From: Georgenia_A wangjunii
Lineage (GTDB): Bacteria > Actinomycetota > Actinomycetes > Actinomycetales > Actinomycetaceae
Assembly (NCBI RefSeq): GCF_036421915.1
Contig: NZ_JAZGOM010000009.1
Direction: 5' to 3' (one strand)
Length of the DNA stretch: 64,000 nucleotides
In this document: positions 32,490 to 41,944 of the stretch, piece after piece
Layout: each line of letters starts with the position of its first letter
How positions within the stretch are numbered: the stretch's first letter is position 1
The notes under the pieces: generated by a model
Database searches by the model: none
The model's input: the letters and a program-made list of their open reading frames with translations, nothing else
What the model was told of the DNA's origin: nothing
Made by a program: the position numbers and the translations under genes

Positions 32490-34898
32490 ATGAGCGACCC
32501 TGGTTCCTCGGCGCGTCAGCCGCGCCGCCCTGACGGACGGTTCGCTCGGCGTGAGCCGGGCTCGACGACGGAGGGTGCCAGGACGATGACGGACGAGGCG
32601 ATGGAGACGGTGGACACGGACGACGAGAGTCTCGACCTCGATGTCGACGACAGCGACGTCGACGTCGATGAGAGCGACGACCTGGCCCTGCAGACCGAGG
32701 GGCTGAGCGCGAGCGCGTCCGAGCTCGCCGAGCAGAGCGAGACCCTCGGCGACCCGCGGACGGACCCGCTCGAGGCGGAGCTCCCCGAGGGGCGCTTCGC
32801 CGACCGTGAGCTCAGCTGGCTCGCGTTCAACGAGCGCGTCCTCGAGCAGGCGCAGGACACGAGCCAGCCCCTCCTCGAACGCGCCTGGTTCCTCGCCATC
32901 TTCGCCTCGAACCTCGACGAGTTCTTCATGGTGCGCGTCGCCGGCCTCAAGCGGCGCATCGCCACGGGCCTGGCCGTCACGGCGGCGTCCGGGCTCTCCC
33001 CGCGCCAGGTCCTCGAGGCCATCAGCGTGCGCGCCCACGAGCTCCAGGCCGAGCACGCCCGGACCTTCGCCGAGGACGTCCAGCCCGCGCTCGCGGCCGA
33101 GGGGGTGCGCCTCCTGCGGTGGGACGACCTCGCCGAGAGCGAGCAGCAGCGGCTGCACAAGTTCTTCCGCAAGCAGATCTTCCCGGTGCTCACGCCGCTC
33201 GCCGTCGACCCCGCGCACCCCTTCCCCTACATCTCGGGGCTCTCGCTCAACCTCGCCGTCGTCGTGCGCAACCCCTCGACCGGCAAGGAGCACTTCGCGC
33301 GGGTCAAGGTGCCGCCGCTGCTGCCCCGGTTCATCGCCGTCGACGCGTCGGGCCGCCCGCACCGACCGGAGGACGCCCCGGCCGAGGAGGAGGGACGCAC
33401 GTCGTTCGTGCCGATCGAGGACATCATCGCCGAGCACCTCGACAACCTCTTCCCCGGCATGGAGATCGTCGAGCACCACAGCTTCCGGGTGACCCGCAAC
33501 GAGGACGTCGAGGTGGAGGAGGACGACGCCGAGAACCTCCTCAAGGCTCTCGAGAAGGAGCTCGTCCGTCGGCGGTTCGGCCCGGCGGTCCGGCTCGAGC
33601 TCGCCGAGGGCATCAGCCCGCACGTGCGCCGCCTCCTCGTGCGCGAGCTCGGCGTCTCCGAGCCGGAGGTCTACGAGCTACCCGCCCCGCTCGACCTCAC
33701 CGGGCTCAACGACATCCATGCGCTCGACCGCCCGGGCCTGAAGTACCCGAAGTTCGTCCCCGTGACACCGCGGGCCCTCGCCGAGGTGGAGAGCGCCACC
33801 CCGACGGACTTCTTCGCGGCGATCCGGCAGCGGGACGTGCTCCTGCACCACCCGTACGACTCGTTCTCGACGTCGGTCCAGCAGTTCCTCGCGCAGGCGG
33901 CGGCGGACCCGCAGGTCCTCGCCATCAAGCAGACCCTCTACCGCACGTCCGGGGACTCCCCGATCGTCGACGCACTCATCGACGCGGCGGAGGCGGGCAA
34001 GCAGGTGCTCGCCATCGTCGAGATCAAGGCGCGCTTCGACGAGCAGGCCAACATCACGTGGGCCCGCAAGCTCGAGCAGGCCGGCGTGCACGTCGTCTAC
34101 GGCATGGTCGGCCTCAAGACGCACTGCAAGCTCTCCCTCGTCGTGCGCCAGGAGACCGACGGCCTGCGCCGCTACTGCCACATCGGCACGGGAAACTACA
34201 ACCCCAAGACGGCGCGCGGGTACGAGGACCTCGGTCTGCTCACGTGCGACCCCGACGTCGGGCAGGACCTCACCCGCCTGTTCAACCAGCTCTCGGGGTA
34301 CGCGCCCCGCTCGCGCTTCCGCCGGCTCCTCGTCGCGCCGCGGTCGCTGCGCGACGGCCTCATCGAGCGGATCGAGCGGGAGGTGGAGAACCACCGCCGC
34401 GGCGAGCCCGCGTGGATCAAGCTCAAGATGAACTCCATCGTCGACGAGGCGATCATCGACGCGCTGTACCGCGCGAGCCAGGCGGGCGTGCCGGTGGACC
34501 TCGTGGTCCGCGGGATCTGCGCGCTGCGTCCGGGCGTGCCGGGCCTGAGCGAGAACATCCGGGTCCGCTCCGTCCTCGGCCGCTTCCTCGAGCACGCCCG
34601 CGTCTTCGCCTTCGCCGGGGGCGGTCAGGAGCCGGAGATGTGGATCGGCAGCGCCGACCTCATGCACCGCAACCTCGACCGGCGCGTCGAGGTCCTCGTC
34701 CGCATCGTCGAGCGGGGGCAGGTGGAGTCGCTCATCGCCCTTCTCGACCTCACGATGGCGGAGACGACGGCGTCGTGGCACCTGGGCCCGGACGGAGACT
34801 GGGTGCGGCGCCACCGCGACGACGAGGGCCGCCCGCTCGACGACCTGCAGGAGATCCTCATGGCTCGTGCCCGCCGCCGAGTGGCTGCCTCGCGGTGA
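32490..34898 (+). CDS. ppk: Polyphosphate kinase
   Basis: The 802-residue protein is PPK1, which makes polyphosphate from ATP reversibly. After a 90-residue acidic, disordered N-terminus come the N domain (RELSWLAFNERVLEQAQD), a helical head domain and two catalytic phospholipase D-like domains; YCHIGTGNYNPKTARGYED holds a conserved histidine motif. It starts at ATG 32490, with ATG 32586 an alternative that would trim the disordered part. Its stop overlaps the mutT1-like start, and the pst genes lie downstream. Confidence 0.95.
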   Translation: MSDPGSSARQPRRPDGRFARREPGSTTEGARTMTDEAMETVDTDDESLDLDVDDSDVDVDESDDLALQTEGLSASASELAEQSETLGDPRTDPLEAELPEGRFADRELSWLAFNERVLEQAQDTSQPLLERAWFLAIFASNLDEFFMVRVAGLKRRIATGLAVTAASGLSPRQVLEAISVRAHELQAEHARTFAEDVQPALAAEGVRLLRWDDLAESEQQRLHKFFRKQIFPVLTPLAVDPAHPFPYISGLSLNLAVVVRNPSTGKEHFARVKVPPLLPRFIAVDASGRPHRPEDAPAEEEGRTSFVPIEDIIAEHLDNLFPGMEIVEHHSFRVTRNEDVEVEEDDAENLLKALEKELVRRRFGPAVRLELAEGISPHVRRLLVRELGVSEPEVYELPAPLDLTGLNDIHALDRPGLKYPKFVPVTPRALAEVESATPTDFFAAIRQRDVLLHHPYDSFSTSVQQFLAQAAADPQVLAIKQTLYRTSGDSPIVDALIDAAEAGKQVLAIVEIKARFDEQANITWARKLEQAGVHVVYGMVGLKTHCKLSLVVRQETDGLRRYCHIGTGNYNPKTARGYEDLGLLTCDPDVGQDLTRLFNQLSGYAPRSRFRRLLVAPRSLRDGLIERIEREVENHRRGEPAWIKLKMNSIVDEAIIDALYRASQAGVPVDLVVRGICALRPGVPGLSENIRVRSVLGRFLEHARVFAFAGGGQEPEMWIGSADLMHRNLDRRVEVLVRIVERGQVESLIALLDLTMAETTASWHLGPDGDWVRRHRDDEGRPLDDLQEILMARARRRVAASR

Positions 34899-35902
34899 CG
34901 GCGTCGTCCGCCCAGGTGGTCCATGCCGCAGGCACCCTGGTGTGGCGCGTCGAGGGCAAGCGGTTGCAGGTCCTGCTCGTGCACCGGCCTCGGTACGACG
35001 ACTGGTCCTGGCCCAAGGGCAAGCTCGAGCCGGGGGAGTCCCTCGCCGAGTGCGCCGTGCGCGAGACGGCGGAGGAGACCGGGCTCGACGTCGTCCTCGC
35101 CCGCCCGCTGCCCGACGTGAAGTACCGGCTCTCGGACGGCCGGCGCAAGCACTGCCACTACTGGGTGGCGACCGTCGCGGACCCGGGCGCCACGGCCCTG
35201 ACCGCACGCGCCGCCGTCAAGCGGGCGCCCACGACGGAGATCGACGAGACCCGCTGGGTCGACGCCCGAGAGGCGAAGAAGCTCCTCACCCGCTCCCAGG
35301 ACGCCGAGCCCCTCGGAGCGCTCATCGACATGTGGGAGGACGAGCGGCTGCGGACGTGGACCATCGTCGTCGTCCGGCACGCCCGGGCCCGCAAGCGCTC
35401 CGCGTGGAAGGGGGGCGAGCTGACCCGGCCCCTCACCGGCGTCGGCGAGGCCCAGGCGCGCGCGCTCGTCCCGATCCTCGCCGCCTTCGGGACCGCCCGC
35501 GTGGTCTCCAGCCCCTGGGAGCGGTGCCTGCGCACGGTCGACGCCTACGCCCAGGCGGTCGGCCTCCCGATCGAGCCCGTGCCGGAGCTCACCGAGGACG
35601 CGCACAAGGACAAGCCCAAGCACGTCCGCCGGATCATCCAACGAGTGCTCAACGAGCGGGCGGAGCCGATGGCGCTGTGCACCCACCGCCCCGTTCTGCC
35701 GACACTCATGGACGAGATCGCCACGCGCACCCCGCACCGGATCATGGCGATGGTGCCGGAGTCGGACCCATGGCTCCGCACCGCGGAGGTGCTCATCGTC
35801 CACGTCGCCCGGCGCCCCGGGCGCAGCGCGTCGGTCGTCGCGCTCGAGAAGCACCGGGCCCCTTCCGCCGGCGAGCCGGGCGACAGGCCCACGCCCTCGT
35901 AA
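34895..35902 (+). CDS. mutT1: Nudix hydrolase-histidine phosphatase fusion (MutT1-like)
   Basis: The 335-residue protein has an N-terminal Nudix domain with the box GKLEPGESLAECAVRETAEE, and a C-terminal histidine phosphatase domain with VVVRHARARKR (catalytic RHA) and a later His in ALCTHRPVLP. This is the MutT1 arrangement of mycobacteria, which sanitises 8-oxo-GTP and hydrolyses diadenosine polyphosphates. GTG 34895 overlaps the ppk stop by four bases, giving a polyphosphate/nucleotide operon. Confidence 0.9.
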   Translation: MTASSAQVVHAAGTLVWRVEGKRLQVLLVHRPRYDDWSWPKGKLEPGESLAECAVRETAEETGLDVVLARPLPDVKYRLSDGRRKHCHYWVATVADPGATALTARAAVKRAPTTEIDETRWVDAREAKKLLTRSQDAEPLGALIDMWEDERLRTWTIVVVRHARARKRSAWKGGELTRPLTGVGEAQARALVPILAAFGTARVVSSPWERCLRTVDAYAQAVGLPIEPVPELTEDAHKDKPKHVRRIIQRVLNERAEPMALCTHRPVLPTLMDEIATRTPHRIMAMVPESDPWLRTAEVLIVHVARRPGRSASVVALEKHRAPSAGEPGDRPTPS

Positions 35903-36141
35903 CCCCTGGCCCGCGTGACGTCCCGAAGCGCCGGCCGCCGTCGTCCTCGCCCTCGTCGGTGCCCACCCTCGTTGGTGGTCGTGCAGAAGTGCCGCCCGGC
36001 TGTTGCCCTCCCCCCGCTCGTGGTCATGCAGAAGTGCCGGAGCGCGTTGGTCCCACGCGCGCCGGTGGAACTCGAGTGACACCCCGAGCATCTCGAGGGG
36101 GGCGGGCCGGTGACAGGAATGTGATCCAACCGACAGCAGCC
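35903..36141 (+). other. Gene-free region with a repeat pair
   Basis: The 344 bases between mutT1 and pstS hold no coding frame I can support. The left part carries two copies of the dispersed 20-bp repeat (35976-35995 and 36021-36040). The right part holds the PHO box and pstS promoter. Confidence 0.7.
35976..36040 (+). repeat. Dispersed 20-bp repeat, two tandem copies
   Basis: TGGTCGTGCAGAAGTGCCGC (35976-35995) and TGGTCATGCAGAAGTGCCGG (36021-36040) lie 45 bases apart, each preceded by a C-rich stretch and CT-CGT. The same core occurs three times near 61039-61165. Confidence 0.8.
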
Positions 36142-36163
36142 GTTCATCCTGCGTTCACCAGGT
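36142..36163 (+). promoter_or_regulatory. PHO box upstream of pstS
   Basis: GTTCATC-CTGC-GTTCACC-AGGT is a pair of 11-base direct repeats matching the PhoP binding units of Streptomyces (GTTCACC spaced by four). A TAACGT -10 candidate lies at 36191-36196. It implies induction by PhoP at low phosphate. Confidence 0.65.
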
Positions 36164-36246
36164 GCCCCCGCGCACGTCACCCAGGCTGCCTAACGTCGAC
36201 GACGGCCGGTGAGATCCCGGCCCACCGACGACAGGATGGAAACAAC

Positions 36247-37383
36247 GTGAAGCTTGCACGCAGCCGCCGCACGGCGGGAGTTGCCGCTATGAGCGCGCTC
36301 GCGCTCACCCTCGCGGCTTGTGGGTCCGCGGCCGACGCGGACAACGAGAGCACCGGCTCCGACGAGACGTCGGCCGCCGGGGGCGAGGAGCTCTCGGGCT
36401 CCATCGCGGGATCGGGGGCCAGCTCGCAGGAGGCGGCCGTCCAGGGCTGGATCGCCGGGTTCCAGGAGCAGAACGAGGGCGTCTCGGTCACCTACGACCC
36501 CACCGGCTCCGGCACGGGCCGCGAGCAGTTCCTCAACGGCACGGTCCTGTTCGCCGGCTCGGACGCCGCGATGGACGCCGAGGAGCTCGAGGCGGGCACC
36601 GAGCGCTGCTACGGCGGCGAGGTCATCGAGCTGCCGCTGTACATCAGCCCGATCGCCGTCATCTACAACCTTCCCTCGGTCGACGCCGAGCACATCAACC
36701 TCACGCCCGACGCGATCGCCGGCATCTTCAACGGCGACATCACGACGTGGAACGACCCGGCCATCACCGAGTCCAACCCCGACGTCGAGCTGCCCGACCT
36801 GCCCGTCATCCCGGTCAACCGCTCGGACGACTCCGGCACGACGGAGAACTTCACCGAGTACCTCGCCGCCGCGGCGCCCGACGCCTGGACGCACGGCCCG
36901 GTCGAGACGTGGCCGATCTCCGGCACCCAGTCCGGTGCGCAGACGTCCGGCATGATCGACGTCGTCTCCGGCGCCGAGGGCGCCATCGGTTACGCCGACG
37001 CCTCGCGCGCCGGTGACCTCGGCACCGTCGCGGTGGGCGTGGGGGACGAGTTCGTCCCGTTCTCGCCCGAGGCCGCCGCGGCGATCATCGACGCCTCCCC
37101 GGCGACCGACGACGCGACCGACCTGCGCCTGACGATCGAGCTCGCCCGTGACACGACCGAGGCCGGGACCTACCCGATCGTCCTCATCTCCTACTCCATC
37201 GCGTGCTCGCTCTACGAGACGGAGGAGGACGCCGCCAACGTGGCCGCCTACCTCACCTACGTCGCGAGCCCCGAGGGTCAGGACCGCGCGGCCTCCCCGG
37301 ACGTCGCTGGCTCGGCCCCCATCTCCGACGACCTGCGCGAGCGGGTCATGGCGGCCATCGAGCAGATCGCCGTCGCCGGTTGA
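36247..37383 (+). CDS. pstS: Phosphate ABC transporter substrate-binding lipoprotein
   Basis: The 378-residue protein from GTG 36247 has a lipoprotein signal peptide with lipobox LTLAAC (Cys25), then the PstS fold with phosphate-site segments IAGSGASSQEAAVQGW, TYDPTGSGTGREQF and NRSDDSGTTENF. It captures phosphate outside the membrane for the PstCAB channel. A 100-base gap before pstC is usual for the abundant binding protein. It lies behind a PHO box. Confidence 0.95.
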   Translation: MKLARSRRTAGVAAMSALALTLAACGSAADADNESTGSDETSAAGGEELSGSIAGSGASSQEAAVQGWIAGFQEQNEGVSVTYDPTGSGTGREQFLNGTVLFAGSDAAMDAEELEAGTERCYGGEVIELPLYISPIAVIYNLPSVDAEHINLTPDAIAGIFNGDITTWNDPAITESNPDVELPDLPVIPVNRSDDSGTTENFTEYLAAAAPDAWTHGPVETWPISGTQSGAQTSGMIDVVSGAEGAIGYADASRAGDLGTVAVGVGDEFVPFSPEAAAAIIDASPATDDATDLRLTIELARDTTEAGTYPIVLISYSIACSLYETEEDAANVAAYLTYVASPEGQDRAASPDVAGSAPISDDLRERVMAAIEQIAVAG

Positions 37384-37484
37384 CCAGTTAGCCTGGCGGG
37401 CGGGTCGGCGCTCCCGGACACCCGGGGGCACCGGCCCGCCTGACGCACGTCATCCTCACCGACCTCATGACGCCCGGAGGACCA

Positions 37485-38468
37485 GTGGCCGTAGAGGCAC
37501 CACCCGCAGCCCCCGAAGGGGCCCGGCCGACGATCCGTGCGGGCCGCACGCCGGGGCGGCTCGGCAACCGCGTCTTCTCCGGCATCTCCACGGGCGCCGG
37601 CCTGCTCATCCTCGGCATCCTCGCCGCGGTCGCGGGCTTCCTCCTCATCCGTAGCTGGCCGGCGCTCGTCGCGTCCCGGGACGCGTTCGACCAGGTCGGC
37701 TTCATGCAGGACCGCAACCTGTGGGAGTACGTCGCCCCGCTCCTGTTCGGCACGATCCTCTCCTCGGCGATCGCGCTCCTCGTGGCCGTCCCGCTCAGCA
37801 TCGCGATCGCCCTCTTCATCTCGCACTACGCGCCCCGCCGCCTCGCGCAGGGCCTCGGCTACCTCGTCGACCTCCTCGCGGCGATCCCCTCGGTCATCTT
37901 CGGCCTGTGGGGCATCCAGTGGCTCCAGCCGCTCCTGCACCCTCTCTTCCAGTGGCTCGCGGAGAACCTCGGGTGGGTCCCGCTCTTCAGCGAGTACCAG
38001 GCGCCCGCGCGGAACATCCTCACCGCCGGGCTCGTCCTCGCCGTCATGATCCTGCCGATCATCACGGCGACCATCCGGGAGGTCTTCCTCCAGACGCCGC
38101 GCCTGCACGAGGAGGCCTCGCTCGCGCTGGGCGCCACCCGCTGGGAGATGATCCGCCAGGCCGTGCTGCCGTTCGGGCGCTCCGGGATCATCAGCGCCGC
38201 GATGCTCGGCATGGGCCGCGCGCTCGGCGAGACGATGGCCGTCCTCATGGTGCTCTCGCCCGGGTTCGCCATCAACCTCTTCCTCCTCCAGCCCGGCCAG
38301 CACCAGTCGATCGCCGCGAACATCGCGAGCCAGTTCCCCGAGGCGAGCGGGATGGGCGTGGACGTCCTCATCGCCTCCGGCCTCATCCTCTTCGTCCTCA
38401 CCTTCGGCGTGAACCTGCTGGCCCGCTGGATCATCGCCCGCCGCGCCGAGTTCTCGGGAGCGAACTGA
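37485..38468 (+). CDS. pstC: Phosphate ABC transporter permease
   Basis: The 327-residue protein has six membrane segments and the permease EAA-type loop LHEEASLALGATRWEMIRQA. GTG 37485 is chosen because GGAGG lies four bases upstream; an in-frame ATG at 37467 has no such site. It forms the membrane channel with PstA. Its stop overlaps the pstA start (TGATG). Confidence 0.95.
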   Translation: MAVEAPPAAPEGARPTIRAGRTPGRLGNRVFSGISTGAGLLILGILAAVAGFLLIRSWPALVASRDAFDQVGFMQDRNLWEYVAPLLFGTILSSAIALLVAVPLSIAIALFISHYAPRRLAQGLGYLVDLLAAIPSVIFGLWGIQWLQPLLHPLFQWLAENLGWVPLFSEYQAPARNILTAGLVLAVMILPIITATIREVFLQTPRLHEEASLALGATRWEMIRQAVLPFGRSGIISAAMLGMGRALGETMAVLMVLSPGFAINLFLLQPGQHQSIAANIASQFPEASGMGVDVLIASGLILFVLTFGVNLLARWIIARRAEFSGAN

Positions 38469-39514
38469 TGACCACGACCTCCGCCACGCTCGGCACGGGC
38501 ACGCGCCGCCTGCCCCGGTGGGTCCCCTGGGCCACCATCGCCGCCTCGCTCGTCGTGGCCGCGGCGATCCAGCTCCTCGGTGACGGACCCACCCTCGCCG
38601 GCGTCGTCTTCATCGGGGCGCTCGTCTACGCGGTCGCGATCACAGCGGTCGCGTGGCAGGTCGAGGGCCCGCGCTGGGCCAAGGACCGGCTCGCGACGAC
38701 GCTCGTCTGCCTGGCGTTCATCCTCGCCATGGTGCCCCTCGTCTCCCTCATCTGGACCGTCGTCGGTGACGGCGCGCTGCGGTTCGGGTGGGACTTCCTC
38801 ACGACGGACATGGTCGGCGTCTTCGGCCAGATGACCGAGGGCGGGGCGTACCACGCGATCGTCGGCACGCTCTACGTCACCGGCATCGCCAGCCTCGTCT
38901 CGATCCCGCTCGGCATCTTCACCGCGATCTACCTCGTCGAGTACGGCCGTGGCCGGCTGGCCAAAGGCATCACCGTGCTCGTCGACGTCATGACGGGCAT
39001 CCCCTCGATCGTCGCCGGCCTCTTCGCGTTCTCGGTGTTCCTCACGCTCTTCGGCCCGGCGTACAAGTCGGCCCTCATCGGCGGCGTCGCGCTCGCCGTC
39101 CTCATGACGCCCGTCGTCGTCCGCTCGGTCGAGGAGATGCTCCGCCTCGTTCCCAACGAGCTGCGCGAGGCCGCCTACGCGCTCGGCGTGCCGAAGTGGC
39201 TGACGATCGTCAAGGTCGTCCTGCGCACCGCCATCGCGGGCATCACGACCGGTGTCATGATCGCCATCGCCCGGGTCATCGGCGAGACGGCGCCCCTGCT
39301 CATCACCGTGGGCATCACGAACAACACGAACTACGACGCCTTCGACGGGCGCATCGCCACCCTGCCCGTCTACGTCTACCGTCAGTACGCCCAGGGCGGT
39401 GCGAGCGCCGACCGCGCCTGGGCCGGTGCCCTCACCCTCATCATCATCGTCATGCTGCTCAACCTCGTCGCCCGCCTGGTGAGCAGGTACTTCTCACCCA
39501 AGGGCATGCACTGA
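38468..39514 (+). CDS. pstA: Phosphate ABC transporter permease
   Basis: The 348-residue protein begins with a 100-residue region holding extra hydrophobic segments, then the six-span permease core with the loop LVPNELREAAYALGVPKW. The long N-terminus is typical of actinobacterial PstA. A 19-codon frame (39514-39573) starts at its TGATG stop and overlaps the pstB start; it may bridge translation to pstB. Confidence 0.95.
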   Translation: MTTTSATLGTGTRRLPRWVPWATIAASLVVAAAIQLLGDGPTLAGVVFIGALVYAVAITAVAWQVEGPRWAKDRLATTLVCLAFILAMVPLVSLIWTVVGDGALRFGWDFLTTDMVGVFGQMTEGGAYHAIVGTLYVTGIASLVSIPLGIFTAIYLVEYGRGRLAKGITVLVDVMTGIPSIVAGLFAFSVFLTLFGPAYKSALIGGVALAVLMTPVVVRSVEEMLRLVPNELREAAYALGVPKWLTIVKVVLRTAIAGITTGVMIAIARVIGETAPLLITVGITNNTNYDAFDGRIATLPVYVYRQYAQGGASADRAWAGALTLIIIVMLLNLVARLVSRYFSPKGMH

Positions 39515-39565
39515 TGGCACCCGCCCAGCAGCCCGGACCGCTCGCCAGCCCGCGAAGGAACACCC

Positions 39566-40345
39566 ATGTCTAAGCGCATCGACGTCAAGCACCTCAACGT
39601 CTACTACGGGGAGTTCCTCGCGGTCGAGGACGTCAACATGGTCATCGAGCCGCGAGCGGTGACCGCCCTCATCGGCCCGTCGGGCTGCGGCAAGTCGACG
39701 TTCCTGCGCACGCTCAACCGTATGCACGAGGTCATCCCCGGCGCGCGGGTCGAGGGCGAGGCCCTCATGGACGGGCAGGACCTCTACGCCCCCCAGGTGG
39801 ACCCGGTGGAGGTCCGCCGCCAGGTGGGCATGGTGTTCCAGCGGCCCAACCCGTTCCCGACCATGTCGATCGCCGACAACGTCCTCGCCGGCGTGCGGCT
39901 CAACAACCGCCGGATGAGCAAGAGCGACGCCGCGGACCTCGTCGAGAGCTCGCTGCGCGGGGCGAACCTCTGGGAGGAGGTCAAGGACCGCCTCGAGCGG
40001 CCGGGGTCGTCGATCTCCGGTGGTCAGCAGCAGCGCCTGTGCATCGCGCGGGCCATCGCTGTGCAGCCGCAGGTCCTGCTCATGGACGAGCCGTGCTCGG
40101 CGCTCGACCCGATCTCGACGCTCGCGATCGAGGACCTCATCTCGGAGCTGAAGAAGGACTACACGATCGTCATCGTCACCCACAACATGCAGCAGGCCGC
40201 TCGGGTGTCGGACACGACGGGCTTCTTCAACATCGCCGGCACCGGCAAGCCCGGCAACCTCATCGAGATGGACTCGACCGAGCGGATGTTCTCCACCCCG
40301 CAGAACAAGGCGACCGAGGACTACATCTCAGGCCGCTTCGGGTGA
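39566..40345 (+). CDS. pstB: Phosphate ABC transporter ATP-binding protein
   Basis: The 259-residue ATPase shows Walker A GPSGCGKST, signature SGGQQQR, Walker B VLLMDEPCSALDP and the H-loop VTHNM. It powers uptake by PstCA. ATG 39566 has GAAGGA upstream. The operon lacks phoU at this site and ends at a clear hairpin. Confidence 0.95.
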   Translation: MSKRIDVKHLNVYYGEFLAVEDVNMVIEPRAVTALIGPSGCGKSTFLRTLNRMHEVIPGARVEGEALMDGQDLYAPQVDPVEVRRQVGMVFQRPNPFPTMSIADNVLAGVRLNNRRMSKSDAADLVESSLRGANLWEEVKDRLERPGSSISGGQQQRLCIARAIAVQPQVLLMDEPCSALDPISTLAIEDLISELKKDYTIVIVTHNMQQAARVSDTTGFFNIAGTGKPGNLIEMDSTERMFSTPQNKATEDYISGRFG

Positions 40346-40351
40346 GGTTCG

Positions 40352-40375
40352 CGGCTGGGCGTCGTCGCCCAGCCG
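40352..40375 (+). terminator. Terminator after pstB
   Basis: CGGCTGGGCG (40352-40361) pairs with CGCCCAGCCG (40366-40375) around TCGT. It also lies at the end of the convergent lipoprotein gene. Confidence 0.75.
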
Positions 40376-40396
40376 CCCCTCAGGCCGTCGCGAGGA

Positions 40397-40831
40397 TCAG
40401 AAGGCCGCGCCCTCGAGGGAGCCGGTGACGGTCTCCGGGGCGAGGAGGACGCACAGAGCCGTGCGGTCGTCCGCCTGGTCCCAGCTCGTCTCCGTGGGGT
40501 ACATCGCCGTGAAGTACATCTCCGAGGACTCGTAGTCGATCCCGACGAACTTCTCGAACTCGGTGCGGCAGTGCGCCTCGGCGTCCGTCTGGACGGCGTC
40601 CATGCCCGGGTAGTCGCCGTCGTCGAAGGCGAGCTCGGCGAAGACCTCGGCGTCGTGGTCCTCGCTGCACTCGATCGTCTCGACCTCGGTGATCTCCTGC
40701 CCGCTCAGCGCCTCGCTGTCGAGGCAGTCGCCCACCTCCAGCTCCATGACGCTGTTGGTCGCGCAGGCGGCGAGCCCGAGCGTGAGGCCGCTGACGGCGA
40801 GGATGATCCCGGTACGGGTGGCGCGGAGCAT
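40397..40831 (-). CDS. Septum_form-type lipoprotein
   Basis: The 144-residue protein from ATG 40831 (GAAGGAAC upstream) has a signal peptide with a lipobox ending LAAC, then a domain with four conserved Cys (VGDCLD, ETIECSEDHDAEVF, AHCRTEF and ALCVLL) typical of the Septum_form family. These exported proteins are common in Actinobacteria; a role in cell division was proposed for the family. It is convergent with pstB. Confidence 0.8.
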   Translation of the reverse strand: MLRATRTGIILAVSGLTLGLAACATNSVMELEVGDCLDSEALSGQEITEVETIECSEDHDAEVFAELAFDDGDYPGMDAVQTDAEAHCRTEFEKFVGIDYESSEMYFTAMYPTETSWDQADDRTALCVLLAPETVTGSLEGAAF

Positions 40832-41098
40832 GGCTGTTCCTTCGGCCCGGCCTGTGCCGGGCTGTCGAGCGGCGACGCCCGCCAGCGCGTCCCGCGCGGG
40901 GACGGCCCGCGCGACGGACGTCAGCGCAAAGATGAGTGTGAGACGACGTCGGGCCGCGAAGCGCCAGTCGGCGCGAAGGCCGCTCGTGGCGGCTTGTGTT
41001 GGAGCCCGGGGCTTCCACGACCCGACGTCGCTCACCCACCCTACAACGGTGGGACCGGCGCGTCGCGCGGATGTGCGGCGCGCGGAGGCGCGCCGCCC

Positions 41099-41785
41099 TC
41101 AGGCGCCGGAGCGGGGCCCGAGCTCGAACCGGTAGCCGACGTTGCGGACCGTCCCGATGAGCTGGTCGTGCTCGGAGCCGAGCTTGGCCCGCAGCCGCCG
41201 GACGTGGACGTCGACGGTCCGGGTGCCCCCGTAGTAGTCGTAGCCCCAGACCTCCTGGAGGAGCTGGGCGCGGGTGAAGACGCGGCCCGGGTGCTGCGCG
41301 AGGTACTTGAGGAGCTCGAACTCCTTGTACGTGAGGTCGAGGATGCGGCCGCGGACGCGCGCGGTGTACCCGCCGGCGTCGATCGACAGCTCGCCGGCCT
41401 CGACCAGGGCCGGCTCGCCCTGGGGCTCCCCGGCGCCGACCCGGTCGGTGAGCAGGCGCAGGCGGGCGGCCGTCTCGGCGGGTCCCGCCGCCTCGAGGAT
41501 GACGTCGTCCACGCCCCACGAGGCCGTGACGGCGGTGAGGCCGCCCTCGGTGAGCACGAGGAGGACCGGGATGCCGGTCGCCGTCGTCACCGCGAGGCGG
41601 CACAGCGTGCGCGCGCCGGCGAGGTCGCGCCGCCCGTCGACGACGATGACGTCGACGTCGGGCAGGTCGACGAGGGCCGAGGCGGTCATCGGTGCCAGGC
41701 GCGCGTGGTGGTCGAGGAGCGCAAGCGCAGGAAGCACGGCGGCGGGGCCGTGCTGCTCGGCGGTCAGGATGAGCAGTCCTGCCAT
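41099..41785 (-). CDS. glnR: Nitrogen-response regulator
   Basis: The 228-residue protein is an OmpR-type regulator with the atypical GlnR receiver (DVIVVDGRRDLAGARTLCRL and VLTEGGLTAVTASWGVDDV) and a winged-helix DNA-binding domain (YKEFELLKYLAQHPGRVFTR and GTRTVDVHVRRLRAKLG). GlnR controls glutamine synthetase, ammonium transport and other nitrogen genes without classic phosphorylation. ATG 41785 has GAGGGGAGA upstream. Its closeness to pst and mshD is common in actinobacteria. Confidence 0.92.
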   Translation of the reverse strand: MAGLLILTAEQHGPAAVLPALALLDHHARLAPMTASALVDLPDVDVIVVDGRRDLAGARTLCRLAVTTATGIPVLLVLTEGGLTAVTASWGVDDVILEAAGPAETAARLRLLTDRVGAGEPQGEPALVEAGELSIDAGGYTARVRGRILDLTYKEFELLKYLAQHPGRVFTRAQLLQEVWGYDYYGGTRTVDVHVRRLRAKLGSEHDQLIGTVRNVGYRFELGPRSGA

Positions 41786-41905
41786 TGGTGGATCTCCCCT
41801 CGGGACGGAGGTCACACTAGTGGCAGGCCGGAACCCTGTGCGGAGTTGTTCGCGACAGATGCCGGGCGTCCCCCGCGCGCGGGGCGCATCTGCGAGAATC
41901 GAGCA

Positions 41906-41944
41906 GTGCCCCACCACCTCTCCGCCCACCGCGTGCTGCCGTGA
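41906..41944 (+). CDS. Leaderless 12-codon leader ORF
   Basis: GAGAAT (41894-41899) is followed by six bases and GTG 41906, opening a 12-codon frame (VPHHLSAHRVLP) whose TGA overlaps the ATG at 41944 as TGATG. It could couple translation to the membrane protein gene or act as a regulatory leader. It is seen only as a reading frame; expression is inferred. Confidence 0.4.
   Translation: MPHHLSAHRVLP

Noticed and set aside
39514..39573. 19-codon frame between pstA and pstB as a separate gene
   Set aside because: It is probably only a translational bridge across the gap; there is no conserved peptide feature.
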